This document shows, piece after piece, positions 43,237 through 52,862 of a stretch of 64,000 nt of DNA (positions within the stretch are counted from its first letter, which is position 1; every line of letters starts with the position of its first letter). Origin of the DNA: Planctomycetota bacterium (GTDB lineage: Bacteria > Planctomycetota > Planctomycetia > Planctomycetales > Planctomycetaceae); NCBI GenBank assembly GCA_003388505.1, contig QQVO01000012.1:222813-286812 (forward strand), read 5' to 3'. Under the pieces are notes generated by a model, which saw only the letters and a list, made by a program, of their open reading frames with translations, did not search any database and had not been told where the DNA came from. The position numbers and the translations under genes are program-made.

Positions 43237-45114
43237 TCATTTCAATTCATTGCCGAGCGCCGCTTTGCCTGTGGACAGATCGTAGGTCGCTTCCTGGATT
43301 CGCTGCTGTCGCTGGGACAGGTCGTTCAGCAGGTTGATTGTGTCCTGTTCGACCGCCTGGTCGCCGTCGACCTGCAGGCCGATCTGCCGCGTCAGGCGGT
43401 TGATCTGGCTCTGCAGCGACCGAATCATTTTCAGTTCGGCGAGAATGTCGACCAGCGGCGGATCCTGTTCCTGCTGCTCTTGATCCTGCGGCTCCTGTTC
43501 CTGTTCCTTCATCTTCTCCATTTCGCGCTGCAGGGCGAGAATCATTTCGTCCAGCGTCTCGACGATGATCTGTTCGATGAGCTGCGTTGTTTCGCCCGTG
43601 TCGGCCTTTTCGAGCCGCGTGACGACGGTGAACATGTTGTCCCGCATCTGCTCGACCGCTTCCGGGAACGCGACGGACGAGCCTTCTTCCTTGAGGAGCA
43701 AGAGCGCCTGATCGGCTTCCAGGGCGTTCTCGTACTGGTCGCGGCTGAGATCGGTGGCCTTGGTGAAATGACGCGACTCCCGCTCGTCCTCGGGAACCTT
43801 GTCGAGGCGGACGGTCTCTGCATTGATCATCAACTGCACGCGCAGCATCTCCTGGAACCGGGCTTCCAGCATCGCCAGGAACAGTTCCCGCTCCTTCTCG
43901 CGCAACTGGCGCAGAATCTCTTCCAGCCTGGCCTTCAGGGCCTCAAGCTCGGCGAGCGCCTGGTCCTGCTCGTCGGAGGCGGCGTCGTGGTCCTGCTGCT
44001 TGAGTTCCTCGATCGCCTGCTCCATCTCTTCGATGGCCTGCTCCAGCTCTTCGCGCCCGGGCGTCTGTTCCCCCGGTTCGGAGTCCTCGCTCTGGTTGCC
44101 GGTCTGTTGTTGAGACGATTCGGAACTTTCCTGATCGGAGGGGGACTGTGGCGATTGCGAGGGGGATCCCTGTTGATCGGAGGGGGAGCCCTCCTGCGGC
44201 TTCGACTTGGAACCACCCTCCTGCGGCGGGGAACTCCCATCCTGCGGCTTGGACGGGGAACCTTCGCCCGGTTCGGCGGACGGCATCGGTTCGCCTTCCC
44301 CCGGTTCAGGCTTCTCGCCGGGTTCACCTTCCTGCGGGTCGCTTTCGGACGGCTTGGTTTCGCTGTGTTCGCTTTCGCCGTCCTGCGGCTCGTCGGATGG
44401 TTCGCCCTCGGCCGATTCGCTTTCGCTGCTCTCGCCTTCAGACGCTTCGCCCTCGGAGGGGGAACCGTTCGCGGCATTCTCGGCCGCCCGTTCGGCGTCC
44501 TGGCGGTCGATCTTGTCCGCCAGATCGCGGGCCAAATCGGCGACGCGTTCCTGATCGTCTTCCAGTTCGGAAGGATCGCCCTGTCGCTCGGTGTCGGCCC
44601 GAACGTCCTTTTCAGCGCCGATGATCTTGCCGGTGTCTTTGAGCAGGTCTTCCAGCCGCGCGATCTCAGCCGCCAGCCGGTCCCGCTCGTCTTCGCTCTG
44701 GAGCAGTTTCAGCAGCGCCTGCAGTTCCGCCACGACCTCCTGCTGCCGCTCGACGGCGTCGCCGAGTTCGCCCCCTTCTTCGAGCAGCGCGGCGATGATC
44801 TCCATCTGCCTGAGGACGCGCCGCTCCCGGCTCTGGCTGCGGGTTCTGGTGAGCAGATCGGCCCGGTCGGGGTCTTCGCCCCGCGTCTGTTCGCTGAGCT
44901 TGAACAGCTCTTCCTCGAAGCGCTGAAAGTCGTTCTCGATCTGTTGCTGGGCCTGGCTGAGGTCGACTTTCGGTTTTTCGGTCGATTCCCCCGTCTCCGA
45001 GGCGGCCGGTTCCGCGACGGCGTCGGCGGGTTCGTCCTGGGCGGCCAGAAAGGCGGTCGACACACCCAGCGCGAGGAGCCAAGCCAGGCCGCACAGTCGA
45101 GTTCGTCGTAACAT
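43237..45114 (-). CDS. Secreted coiled-coil protein with Ser/Glu/Pro-rich low-complexity centre
   Basis: A 625-residue exported protein (signal AWLLALGVSTAFLAAQ). Residues about 50-200 and 355-620 are long heptad-patterned helices (VVAELQALLKLLQSEDERDR; LEEILRQLREKERELFLAML; REMEKMKEQEQEPQDQEQQE). Residues about 210-350 are a repetitive Ser-Glu-Gly-Pro-Gln stretch, probably disordered. Such a bow-tie layout suggests an elastic tether or complex scaffold. It probably acts with the 821-residue membrane protein encoded just upstream; the C-terminal segment of that protein is also coiled coil. Confidence 0.7.
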   Translation of the reverse strand: MLRRTRLCGLAWLLALGVSTAFLAAQDEPADAVAEPAASETGESTEKPKVDLSQAQQQIENDFQRFEEELFKLSEQTRGEDPDRADLLTRTRSQSRERRVLRQMEIIAALLEEGGELGDAVERQQEVVAELQALLKLLQSEDERDRLAAEIARLEDLLKDTGKIIGAEKDVRADTERQGDPSELEDDQERVADLARDLADKIDRQDAERAAENAANGSPSEGEASEGESSESESAEGEPSDEPQDGESEHSETKPSESDPQEGEPGEKPEPGEGEPMPSAEPGEGSPSKPQDGSSPPQEGGSKSKPQEGSPSDQQGSPSQSPQSPSDQESSESSQQQTGNQSEDSEPGEQTPGREELEQAIEEMEQAIEELKQQDHDAASDEQDQALAELEALKARLEEILRQLREKERELFLAMLEARFQEMLRVQLMINAETVRLDKVPEDERESRHFTKATDLSRDQYENALEADQALLLLKEEGSSVAFPEAVEQMRDNMFTVVTRLEKADTGETTQLIEQIIVETLDEMILALQREMEKMKEQEQEPQDQEQQEQDPPLVDILAELKMIRSLQSQINRLTRQIGLQVDGDQAVEQDTINLLNDLSQRQQRIQEATYDLSTGKAALGNELK

Positions 45115-45311
45115 GATTCGCCCTTTGTCGTTATCGCCTGGCAGGCCTTTTCCGCAAACTTGATTACGGATGGGACGCTGCGTGTGTTAGGTTGCTTTCT
45201 TCCCGAAAGTCGTTGCAGTTGAGTGAAGTTTCAGCGACCAACGGGAGCGGGTTCCCGTTTTCGAGCGGCAGCTCGCATGGTCCGAGGCCCTGCCTCGTTA
45301 GAGCCGTTCAG

Positions 45312-47777
45312 TTATTTTAGCAGGTCAAACAGTCTGCGTTCCTGTTCTTCGCGGGTTGCGTCGTTCAATTCCGCCTGCCGGTCGATGAGATCCTGCAACA
45401 ACTGAATCAACTCGTTGTAGCCCCGGCGGTCCTGCATCTGTTCGATCACGTCGTCCATTCGGGCCAGCAGGCGATCGAGTTCGGCGAGCGAGTCGTCCAT
45501 TGCGGCCCGCGGATCGGTGCCGGTTTCGTTGGCCAGGCGAAACAGGCCGACCCTCTGGTCGACGACCGGATAAATGACCTCGTTGACCTCGTGCAGCGGC
45601 TGGAGGATTCCCGTGTCGATCCTCAGCAGCGCCGTTGTCGCGTCGACGCCGTTGTTGACCATTTCCGCGCGGATGTCTCGGAATCCGACTTCGACGGCGC
45701 GTGATTCGGTGTGGGTTTTTCGCACCTGATGCAGCGACCGGTCGGCCGAGGCGGCGACCGCGATCAGCAACTGCCGCCACTCTTCGTCCAGGGAGGCTTG
45801 GGCGGAGGCGTCGGACGAATTCTCTGCGAGCGATCGCCCCTCCTCATACCGCTGCCGATGGAGGGCGATGTCGTCCCGTACGCCCTGCACTTCCCGGCGG
45901 ATCTGCTCGAAACGCTGACGCAGGTTGAGTTCCTTGTCGTACAACTGCGCCAGGAGTTCTTCGGGCGTGACGATGGTGAACGAGAACACCTCGCCGTGCG
46001 CCGTGTTCGGTCCGTTCAGATTGTCGGCGTCTTCGGCGAAGACGGTCAAAGCGAGCCTCTGGCCCACCTTGAGCCGGAGGGGGGTGAGCGGAAACCGTTC
46101 GACGCGGGGCTCTTCTTCCGGGCCGAGGATGAAGTCTCGCTGCCCGTTGGGTTTCGTTTCCAGGGGGACTTCGGTGTACTCTTCCGCCTCGTCGACGCGG
46201 TAGCCGAACCGGGCCTCGGCGACGCCGTAGTCGTCGGTGATGCGGCCCTCGACGGGGACTTCGGCCAGTCGGGTGAGCGACGTGCCCACTCCGGTTCGCC
46301 GCACGTCGACGATCGGTTCGGCGTCGACGATGCCGTTGATGGTCAGGACGCCCGGTTCGGCGGCGGTGACGTCGTCTTCATCGTGGAGGGAGATCTGCAA
46401 CAGGGTGTCGGGGGGGAGTGGAATCTCGCGCACGTCTCCATCGGTCAGTTCCGCGAGCGATGCGGAAGCGCTGCTGGAGAGCACCATCGGAACGTGAAAC
46501 GATTTGCGTTCGGGTCCGAACCACTCACTCGCCGTGCCGCCGGCGAGTTGGATCACGCGGGCCTTGGCCGGTTCTTCGTCGGCTTCCGGGGGAGGCGGAT
46601 GGATGGTGAGCGTGGCGTCGTCTTTGCCGTCGCCGGAGTGGCCGAATTTCAGGTCGAAGTGCTCGCAGCGGATCTGGACGCCGACCAGCGACTTGTTGGC
46701 GGCGGCCTGAAGCACGAACGCCGTTTCCAGCGGGATCGACACTTGCGTCCCCTGGACTTTGAGGTCGCGGTCGGAGAGGGCGTCGAAACCGGTGTAGTCC
46801 GGGTAGTCGCATTTCAGGACGATCTCGTCGATGCGCGGCGGATCGACGATCACGATCCGGTAGGGCCTGCGATTGACGTAGTCTCCGCCCATGACCCACA
46901 ACTGGTGTTCGTCGATCACGCGGCTGAGCGTGTGCCGGAAGTGGCGTTCGTCCACGGGCGACATGGCGACGCTGCCCCGGGTCGCGCCGCCGCTGCCGCG
47001 CGAGCGATACGAGAGCGTGACTTCTTCGGGACTGTTGCGGTCCGGCGGCGACTGCGCCAGCAGCGTGAGATCGGCCCCGCGGGGATGCTTGTAGACGCCG
47101 CTCTCGGAAAACTCCTTGATGCGGTCGCCCGGCTGGACGACGACGTGCACCGACAGCGTGCTCTTGCGGTACGGTTCCCAGTAATCGTCCTGAAAGAGAA
47201 CGAACGCATTCACCCACCGCTCCATGGCCTGCGCGTTGAGCACTCCGAATCCGAGGACCGAGATCAGCAGCACGGCCGCCCCGATCCCCCACCGCCTCAG
47301 CGGAGAGGGGTCGAACACCTCGGACAGGTCGAAATCCCGCACCTGTCCGGCGGCCTCTTCGACCGTGCGGGCCAGCATCGCTCCGCCCAGGTCGCGCTGC
47401 CGCGGATCGGCGGGATCGGTCAGTTCGACCGCCGTAATCAGCCGGTCGCCCAGTTGCGGGAATCGTTTTTCGAGAATGAGCGCGAGAGCGCGGGTTCGAA
47501 ACCCGCGCAGGATGCGCATCAGAATCCAGACCGCAACGGCCGCGCACAGCACGACGATCAGCAGCAGGCTGCAAGCCGAGCGAAACCAGACCGGCAGTTC
47601 GAGCTTGCTGATCTGAAAATAGATCGAATCGAGCGAGAAGGTGAGCCAGAAGAGCGCACAAACGATGACGACGACCGCGCTGATCCCTTCGATCAGCACG
47701 TAGCGCCGGATGCGACTGCGAAGATCGTCCAGAACGCCGGCGATTTCAGGCGGGACTTGATGCAAACGGTCTTGCAT
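45312..47777 (-). CDS. Large membrane protein with N-terminal helices, beta-sandwich and C-terminal coiled coil
   Basis: An 821-residue protein. The N-terminus has a transmembrane pair (SAVVVIVCALFWLTFSL, ACSLLLIVVLCAAVAVWILM) and another helix near 170-188 (IGAAVLLISVLGFGVLNA). The central part is beta-rich with repeated Ig-like strands, and includes the region TNPRRP-like at YRIVIVDPPRID, YPDYTGF and DDYGVAEARFGYRV. The C-terminal third is helical/coiled coil. It resembles the DUF4175-type proteins described from alphaproteobacteria in overall plan, but the match is by layout, not sequence, so I leave it unnamed. It lies between the vWA proteins and the coiled-coil protein. Confidence 0.65.
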   Translation of the reverse strand: MQDRLHQVPPEIAGVLDDLRSRIRRYVLIEGISAVVVIVCALFWLTFSLDSIYFQISKLELPVWFRSACSLLLIVVLCAAVAVWILMRILRGFRTRALALILEKRFPQLGDRLITAVELTDPADPRQRDLGGAMLARTVEEAAGQVRDFDLSEVFDPSPLRRWGIGAAVLLISVLGFGVLNAQAMERWVNAFVLFQDDYWEPYRKSTLSVHVVVQPGDRIKEFSESGVYKHPRGADLTLLAQSPPDRNSPEEVTLSYRSRGSGGATRGSVAMSPVDERHFRHTLSRVIDEHQLWVMGGDYVNRRPYRIVIVDPPRIDEIVLKCDYPDYTGFDALSDRDLKVQGTQVSIPLETAFVLQAAANKSLVGVQIRCEHFDLKFGHSGDGKDDATLTIHPPPPEADEEPAKARVIQLAGGTASEWFGPERKSFHVPMVLSSSASASLAELTDGDVREIPLPPDTLLQISLHDEDDVTAAEPGVLTINGIVDAEPIVDVRRTGVGTSLTRLAEVPVEGRITDDYGVAEARFGYRVDEAEEYTEVPLETKPNGQRDFILGPEEEPRVERFPLTPLRLKVGQRLALTVFAEDADNLNGPNTAHGEVFSFTIVTPEELLAQLYDKELNLRQRFEQIRREVQGVRDDIALHRQRYEEGRSLAENSSDASAQASLDEEWRQLLIAVAASADRSLHQVRKTHTESRAVEVGFRDIRAEMVNNGVDATTALLRIDTGILQPLHEVNEVIYPVVDQRVGLFRLANETGTDPRAAMDDSLAELDRLLARMDDVIEQMQDRRGYNELIQLLQDLIDRQAELNDATREEQERRLFDLLK

Positions 47778-47901
47778 GCAACCGGCGTCCTTTCACAGCT
47801 TTGACGAGATTCAGTCGCGTTCTGTTGCGGCGGAGTGAGCGCGCCGCGCAACCCGAAAATTATACCAGCGCAGGGCGCTGCTTGTCGCTCCCAGTCCTCA
47901 A

Positions 47902-50412
47902 TTATGCGAGTTTCAGCAGCTTTCGGGCCAGCCATTCCACGCCCAGCAACCCGACCAGCAGGAACAGCACCCATTGGCGATCCCACAGTTCCCGCAGTTG
48001 CTGATCGATGATGATCCGCTGTCCGCGGTTGGGAAGCAGCGCCGGGATTCGCTCCAGGGCCTGCTCGACGCCCAGGTAGGCGCCGCCGGTGCCTTCGGTC
48101 AGTTGGGTGAGCGCGGCGACGTTCTGCTGCAGGTTGCTCATCTCCAGCGCGGAGAGCGTGACGCTGATGTCGCTGGCGACGACGTCATTGGAGTCGGGTA
48201 CGGGAAGTTCGATGCGATACGAGCCTGGCACGGCCGCCAGGAAATCTCCCACAAACTCCGACGGCCGGTTCGGATCCCGTTTGAGTGTGGGGCCGGGAAT
48301 GATCGGCTTGCCGGTGGGGTCGTAGATTTCGATCTGGACCGAGTCGGTCTCCGGCGCCTGGAACTGCGCATTGAGCACGCGGGCCCGGATCGGCACGGTC
48401 TGGCCGACGTCGTAGTCGCGGCCTTCGAGAATCAGCATCGCCCGCTGGACGCCGCGCCGGTTGCGACCTTCTGCGGCGCGGCGGACCAGCTTGATCCAGA
48501 ACCGGTCGTAGTATTCCTCGTCGATCGATCGCAACCGCCAGATTTCCGGGCTGCCGAGATAGAGCGTGTTCCCCTGGCTGTAGCGTTGGCCGGCCAGCAG
48601 CACCGGTTGCCCGTCGCGTCCGCTGGCCCGGGGATTGGTGAACTCGGCGTAGACCGTCGCCCCCCCCTTGCGGCCGCGGGTGGGATAACACCGGTACACG
48701 CCGGGGAACTCTTCCCACACGTCGATGGTTGCTGAGGGTTCGTCTTCGAGATTCAGAAAGTCGGCGGCGAGGCCTTCCTGCGTGAAGCCGACTTCCCAGG
48801 CCTGGTCGGCGTCGCGGTCGGTGTCGATCCCCTTGCGAACGACTTCCAGCAACACGGGATACAGGTTCCCGATGGGCGGCGCCGACTCCTGCGGGATTTC
48901 GTCGTCTGCGAGAACGGCCGCGAGGTCCGGCGTGTAGACGTCTCCGGCGACCAGAATCAGGCCGCCCCCTTCGCCGGAGACCCATTCCTCCATCATGGCC
49001 TGCGATTCAATCGGGATCTGGGACCAGTCCGGATCGAAGGCGACGATCACGTCGTAGCCGAACAGGTCTTCCCGCTCTTCGGGGAACTCGAACAGGATCT
49101 CGTCGGCGTCCTGGCTGATTCCGACCGTTCCGGTCTGGAGCCAGATGTCGACCTCCATCGATTTGTGGCGGTGCAGGGCGTTCTTGGCGAAGACGTAATC
49201 CCGCATCGGTCCGCCGGCGACGATCAGGATCCGCAACGGTTCATCGAAGAAGTTGATCGAGCGGGTGATCAGATTGTCATCGTCCCGGCTTTCCCGAACT
49301 CCGGACGGTGGAATGACGCGCAGGCTGTATTCGGCGACGCCCGTTCGCTCCGGCGTCTGCTCGAACGTCACCAAGGCGGGATCCGTCCCCTCCGGCAGGG
49401 TGACCACCTCCTGCGCGACGACGGTCGGCTCTTCATCGTCAGCCAGGCGCCGCAGCAGTTCCACTTCGACCGATCGGCCCGCGAGCCCCTGGGACTGGAT
49501 GTAGCCGATCACTTCAAACGTGTCTTCTCCATCGCCGACGTCGTCGGCGCGGGGCATCTGGACGTCGGTGGGAGCGATCATCCTGGCGACCTGCAGGTTG
49601 AGCGGAGGCTGCGTCCCTCCCAGTCCCACGGCGACCAGCCGCACGCCCGTGTTCTGCGCCCGCTCGTTCGCCGGACCCACGCCCCGCCCGACGTTCGAGG
49701 CGCCGTCGCTGAACACCACGACGCCGGAGAGCGTTTTCCCCTTCACTTCCGCCAGGAGTTTGTCGAGGGAATCTCCCAACCGGGTGGAATTGCCGCGCGG
49801 CTGCAGCAAGGCCGCCCAGTCGACCTCGTCTGAATCGGCTGCGGGTTCCGCTGCCGCGCTCGCTTCCTCGCTGGAAGCTCCGGGCGGCCGAAATCGCGTC
49901 TTGTAACGGTGCTGATTTTCGCTGAGATCGCTGTCGAACGTGTAGACGTCGACGTGATGCGTCCGCCGCAGTTCGTCGATCAACGGGGATTCCGACAGCA
50001 ACGTCTGAACGGCCTGCGAACGGGTCTGCAGCGGTTCGCCCGCAGCGGAACGCGGGTCGCGTTCCGGCTGTTGCATCGACGTCGAGGTGTCGACGAGCAG
50101 CACCACCTGCGACGGCCGGTACGACTCCTTCTGGATCCGCTCCTGCGGATTGAGGGCGATGACGACCAGGCCCGCCAGCAGGCTGAGCCTCAACAGCGAA
50201 AACAGCGCCGTCCAGCCGCGTGAGAGCGTACGGGTGTCGCGAACGTACATGAACACCGTAAACACGGCGGCCAGCGCGATCAGCACGTACAGCGAGAAAT
50301 CGCCGGCCGTTTCCGGCCAGTCGAACTGCAGCGACTTCGACGTCAGCGAAGCGTCAGCGGCCGCAGTTTGCGCCAGCAGACAGAGATTCCAGAATGTGCC
50401 GAAACCAGACAT
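47902..50412 (-). CDS. Membrane protein with vWA domain and glutamine-amidotransferase-like region
   Basis: An 836-residue envelope protein. The N-terminus has two helices (FSLYVLIALAAVFTVFMYV; LFSLLRLSLLAGLVVIALN), then a vWA domain with the MIDAS motif VDTSTSMQ. A GATase-like region follows (ILIVAGGPMRDYVFA, GYDVIVAFDPDW, WVSGEGGGLILVAGD). A C-terminal Ig-like domain (YDVGQTVPIRARVLNAQF) and a final helix (QWVLFLLVGLLGVEWLA) close it. I start at ATG 50412; a TTG two codons earlier is possible. It begins 26 bases after the preceding gene, so they are co-transcribed. Confidence 0.8.
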   Translation of the reverse strand: MSGFGTFWNLCLLAQTAAADASLTSKSLQFDWPETAGDFSLYVLIALAAVFTVFMYVRDTRTLSRGWTALFSLLRLSLLAGLVVIALNPQERIQKESYRPSQVVLLVDTSTSMQQPERDPRSAAGEPLQTRSQAVQTLLSESPLIDELRRTHHVDVYTFDSDLSENQHRYKTRFRPPGASSEEASAAAEPAADSDEVDWAALLQPRGNSTRLGDSLDKLLAEVKGKTLSGVVVFSDGASNVGRGVGPANERAQNTGVRLVAVGLGGTQPPLNLQVARMIAPTDVQMPRADDVGDGEDTFEVIGYIQSQGLAGRSVEVELLRRLADDEEPTVVAQEVVTLPEGTDPALVTFEQTPERTGVAEYSLRVIPPSGVRESRDDDNLITRSINFFDEPLRILIVAGGPMRDYVFAKNALHRHKSMEVDIWLQTGTVGISQDADEILFEFPEEREDLFGYDVIVAFDPDWSQIPIESQAMMEEWVSGEGGGLILVAGDVYTPDLAAVLADDEIPQESAPPIGNLYPVLLEVVRKGIDTDRDADQAWEVGFTQEGLAADFLNLEDEPSATIDVWEEFPGVYRCYPTRGRKGGATVYAEFTNPRASGRDGQPVLLAGQRYSQGNTLYLGSPEIWRLRSIDEEYYDRFWIKLVRRAAEGRNRRGVQRAMLILEGRDYDVGQTVPIRARVLNAQFQAPETDSVQIEIYDPTGKPIIPGPTLKRDPNRPSEFVGDFLAAVPGSYRIELPVPDSNDVVASDISVTLSALEMSNLQQNVAALTQLTEGTGGAYLGVEQALERIPALLPNRGQRIIIDQQLRELWDRQWVLFLLVGLLGVEWLARKLLKLA

Positions 50413-50438
50413 TCGCAATTACAGACTTTCTTGGCGCG

Positions 50439-52709
50439 TCACCGTGGGTGATAACTCAAACGGTAGGCCAGCGCCTGCTCGCAGACTCCGACCAGGACGA
50501 GCAGAAACAACAACAGCCAGCGTACGTCCTCACCGGGCGAGTCACTGCGGATCCAGTCGAACACCCCGGCCTGTTGAATGGTGAGATTCTCCGCATCGCC
50601 CGCCTCGGCGCGAATCTGGTCGTCGGAGACGACCGCCAGTTCGCTTTCCGATGCCGGCACGTTGTAGGCGATCCATCGTTCCTGCTGTTCGCGATTCTGC
50701 GTGGTCATGCGGACGGCGTAGACGCCGGGGTCGTCGGTCTCGCGGAAGGTGGCCGAGAGCGGCCGGACTTCGTCGCCTGCGGCGGCGTCTTCGGAGTCGT
50801 GCGGTTCGAGCGTGCCGGCCCGCACTTGGGTGACCTGGTTGTTGGGGTTCACGAATTCGACCTGGTCGAGGAACAGCACCCGGCTGAAGGTTTCCGTAAT
50901 CGGCTCGCCGACCGTCTTGCGCGGCAACGCCCGGTCGCGGCGGGCGATGTACTTCGCCAGGTCGAGTTGAAACACGGCGTAACTCGGCGCGGCGGGACCG
51001 TTGGCCCAGTTGTTCCACGGCAGCCCCTCGGAGTCCTGCAGCGGTCCAGCCGACGTCAGGCAGGTGACGATTCGTCCCTGACCGTAGTCGTGTTCCAGAA
51101 TGAGGGGGGCGCGATTTCGCAGCCGGGCGATTACCTCGACGTCCGTCGAGTCGGGGAGCGTTTCAAAGAGCCAGCCCTGATCGAGCGGGAAATAGTCGTT
51201 CACGAACACCAGGTCGAGGAACGGGTTTTCCTGGCCGGCCAGAATCCGAAACAACGGATGGTCGGTGACCTGGATGTCGGGTCCGGCCGTCTGCGAGAGA
51301 TCGCGTTCGAGCCGGCCGGTCGAATTCGCCAACGGGGCGGGGAACAACCCTGCCCCCTCGTTGTAGAGCTTGTCGTTGTAGTACGCGGGCCGCACGGCGT
51401 TCCCCAGAAACCAGGCCAGGCCGCCTCCCTCGGCGACATAAGTCTCCAGCGCCGCCAGCGCATCGGCAGGCAGTTCCGGCACGTTGATGAGGTAGATCAG
51501 GTGGAAACCGTCGAGCGGGTACTGCCGGAGGTAGTCCAGCCCAGCGCCGGTCGGCGCGTAACCGGTGACCGACTTGTCCGCCGCCAGCGCATCGGCCACG
51601 TACTGTCCCTGATCCGAGCCCGGCGTGGCGTCGATGATCAACACGGGATTGTCGTTCGGCACGTCGACCGCCAGGTGACGCACGTTGTCCTGTTCCAGCG
51701 AGTCGCTTTCGAGCAGGGCCTGCACGTGGTGCGGACCGGCGGTGTCGAAGACGATGTCGAACTCCCGTTCTTCCTCGCCGCCGGCGTCGATCGTCTCGAA
51801 CACCAGATTGCGGGGCACGTTGCGCCCGTCGACCGCCAGGGAGACGCGGACTCCTTCAGCTTCGCGCGTTCCGTAGTTGGCGACCTTGACCTTGAACCGC
51901 ACCGGCACGCCGGCCGCTGCGACTTCCACCTCGCCCGACAGATCGACCAGTGCGAGGTTCTCGTGGGTCTCGCCCACGCTGCGCACGAGATTGACAGAAA
52001 CGTTTTCTTCATCGAGCGCGGTGAGCGCTCCGGCGACGGCTTTGTTGTCGAACCAGTCGGGCCGGCGGAAATCGGAGATCACGTGCAGATGCTTGATGTC
52101 GGTGGCGTCGTCCACCAGACGGGATCGCGCCGCTTCGAGGGCGGCCGCCATGTCGACCGCCTGATGCGTGCAGGTCAGGTCTTCCAGCCGCGTCGAAACC
52201 TCATCGACCAGCTCGTCGTTGATGTCTCTCTCGCTGAGTCCCGCCAGCGTCTGATCCGGACGCGACGTCAGCAGCAGCGTGAATTTCTGAGTGCCGGGGC
52301 GGTTGGCGCCCTCACTGACGAGCTTGCGAATCACGGCCCGCGCTTCGTCGAATGCGGCCGTCTCGCCGACGCGGTCGCGCATCGACCCGCTGTCGTCCAG
52401 CAGCACGAGATGATGCGATTTCGCGCCCTGAAACAGCGACAACTGGCTGGCGCTGAGCACCATGCGTGCGATCAACGCCGTCAGCAACAGCACCATCAGG
52501 ATGCGGAGCAACAGCAGCAATAACTGCTCGAGCAGGACCCGCCGCCGGTTCTTCTGCTCGCTCGCCAGCAGAAACTCCATCGCCGCAAAACGGACCTTGC
52601 GGTAGTGCAGGCGGTTGATCAGATGGATGAGGATCGGCACCGACACCAGCGCCACGCCGGGCCAGAAAAATGCAGGATTCAGAAAATGCTGGGCTACCCA
52701 GGTGAACAT
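50439..52709 (-). CDS. BatA-type vWA membrane protein
   Basis: A 756-residue inner-membrane protein. The BatA double helix (WPGVALVSVPILIHLINRLH; LLLLLLRILMVLLLTALIA) precedes a vWA domain with MIDAS LLDDSGSM. An Ig-like segment (VPVRFKVKVANYGTREAEGV), GATase-like region (VLIIDATPGSDQG, YVAEGGGLAWFLG) and a C-terminal helix (VRWLLLFLLVLVGVCEQAL) follow. It is the counterpart of 18149-20452. In the MoxR/Bat systems of other bacteria such vWA proteins assemble with the MoxR ATPase and DUF58 protein encoded just upstream. Confidence 0.83.
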   Translation of the reverse strand: MFTWVAQHFLNPAFFWPGVALVSVPILIHLINRLHYRKVRFAAMEFLLASEQKNRRRVLLEQLLLLLLRILMVLLLTALIARMVLSASQLSLFQGAKSHHLVLLDDSGSMRDRVGETAAFDEARAVIRKLVSEGANRPGTQKFTLLLTSRPDQTLAGLSERDINDELVDEVSTRLEDLTCTHQAVDMAAALEAARSRLVDDATDIKHLHVISDFRRPDWFDNKAVAGALTALDEENVSVNLVRSVGETHENLALVDLSGEVEVAAAGVPVRFKVKVANYGTREAEGVRVSLAVDGRNVPRNLVFETIDAGGEEEREFDIVFDTAGPHHVQALLESDSLEQDNVRHLAVDVPNDNPVLIIDATPGSDQGQYVADALAADKSVTGYAPTGAGLDYLRQYPLDGFHLIYLINVPELPADALAALETYVAEGGGLAWFLGNAVRPAYYNDKLYNEGAGLFPAPLANSTGRLERDLSQTAGPDIQVTDHPLFRILAGQENPFLDLVFVNDYFPLDQGWLFETLPDSTDVEVIARLRNRAPLILEHDYGQGRIVTCLTSAGPLQDSEGLPWNNWANGPAAPSYAVFQLDLAKYIARRDRALPRKTVGEPITETFSRVLFLDQVEFVNPNNQVTQVRAGTLEPHDSEDAAAGDEVRPLSATFRETDDPGVYAVRMTTQNREQQERWIAYNVPASESELAVVSDDQIRAEAGDAENLTIQQAGVFDWIRSDSPGEDVRWLLLFLLVLVGVCEQALAYRLSYHPR

Positions 52710-52758
52710 GAAGTTCCGTTCGTCAGGCGGTCGTCCGCCAAAGTCCCACTATTATCCT

Positions 52759-52846
52759 TGTGCCCAAACTTCCGTTTGGGCACACCCACCTAACGTTCCG
52801 GTGGTTACTTTGGTCACAGGCGTTCCCAAACAGAAGTTTGGGAACG
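52759..52846. repeat. Family A inverted pair between DUF58 and BatA genes
   Basis: 52759-52784 (TGTGCCCAAACTTCC...) and 52821-52846 (CGTTCCCAAACAGAAG...) are two 26-nt near-palindromes in opposite orientation, 36 bases apart. They fill most of the 153-base gap between 52709 and 52863. Confidence 0.7.
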
Positions 52847-52862
52847 AGGGGTCAATTGTTCG

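Noticed and set aside
50394..52523. 709-codon plus-strand frame across the BatA/vWA gene
   Set aside because: It is antisense to a clear vWA protein; the translated sequence is Arg/Val/Gly-rich and lacks any motif. Same judgement for plus-strand frames 43195-45111, 45711-47804 and 2876-4558, and minus-strand frames 27722-29092 and 18653-19906.
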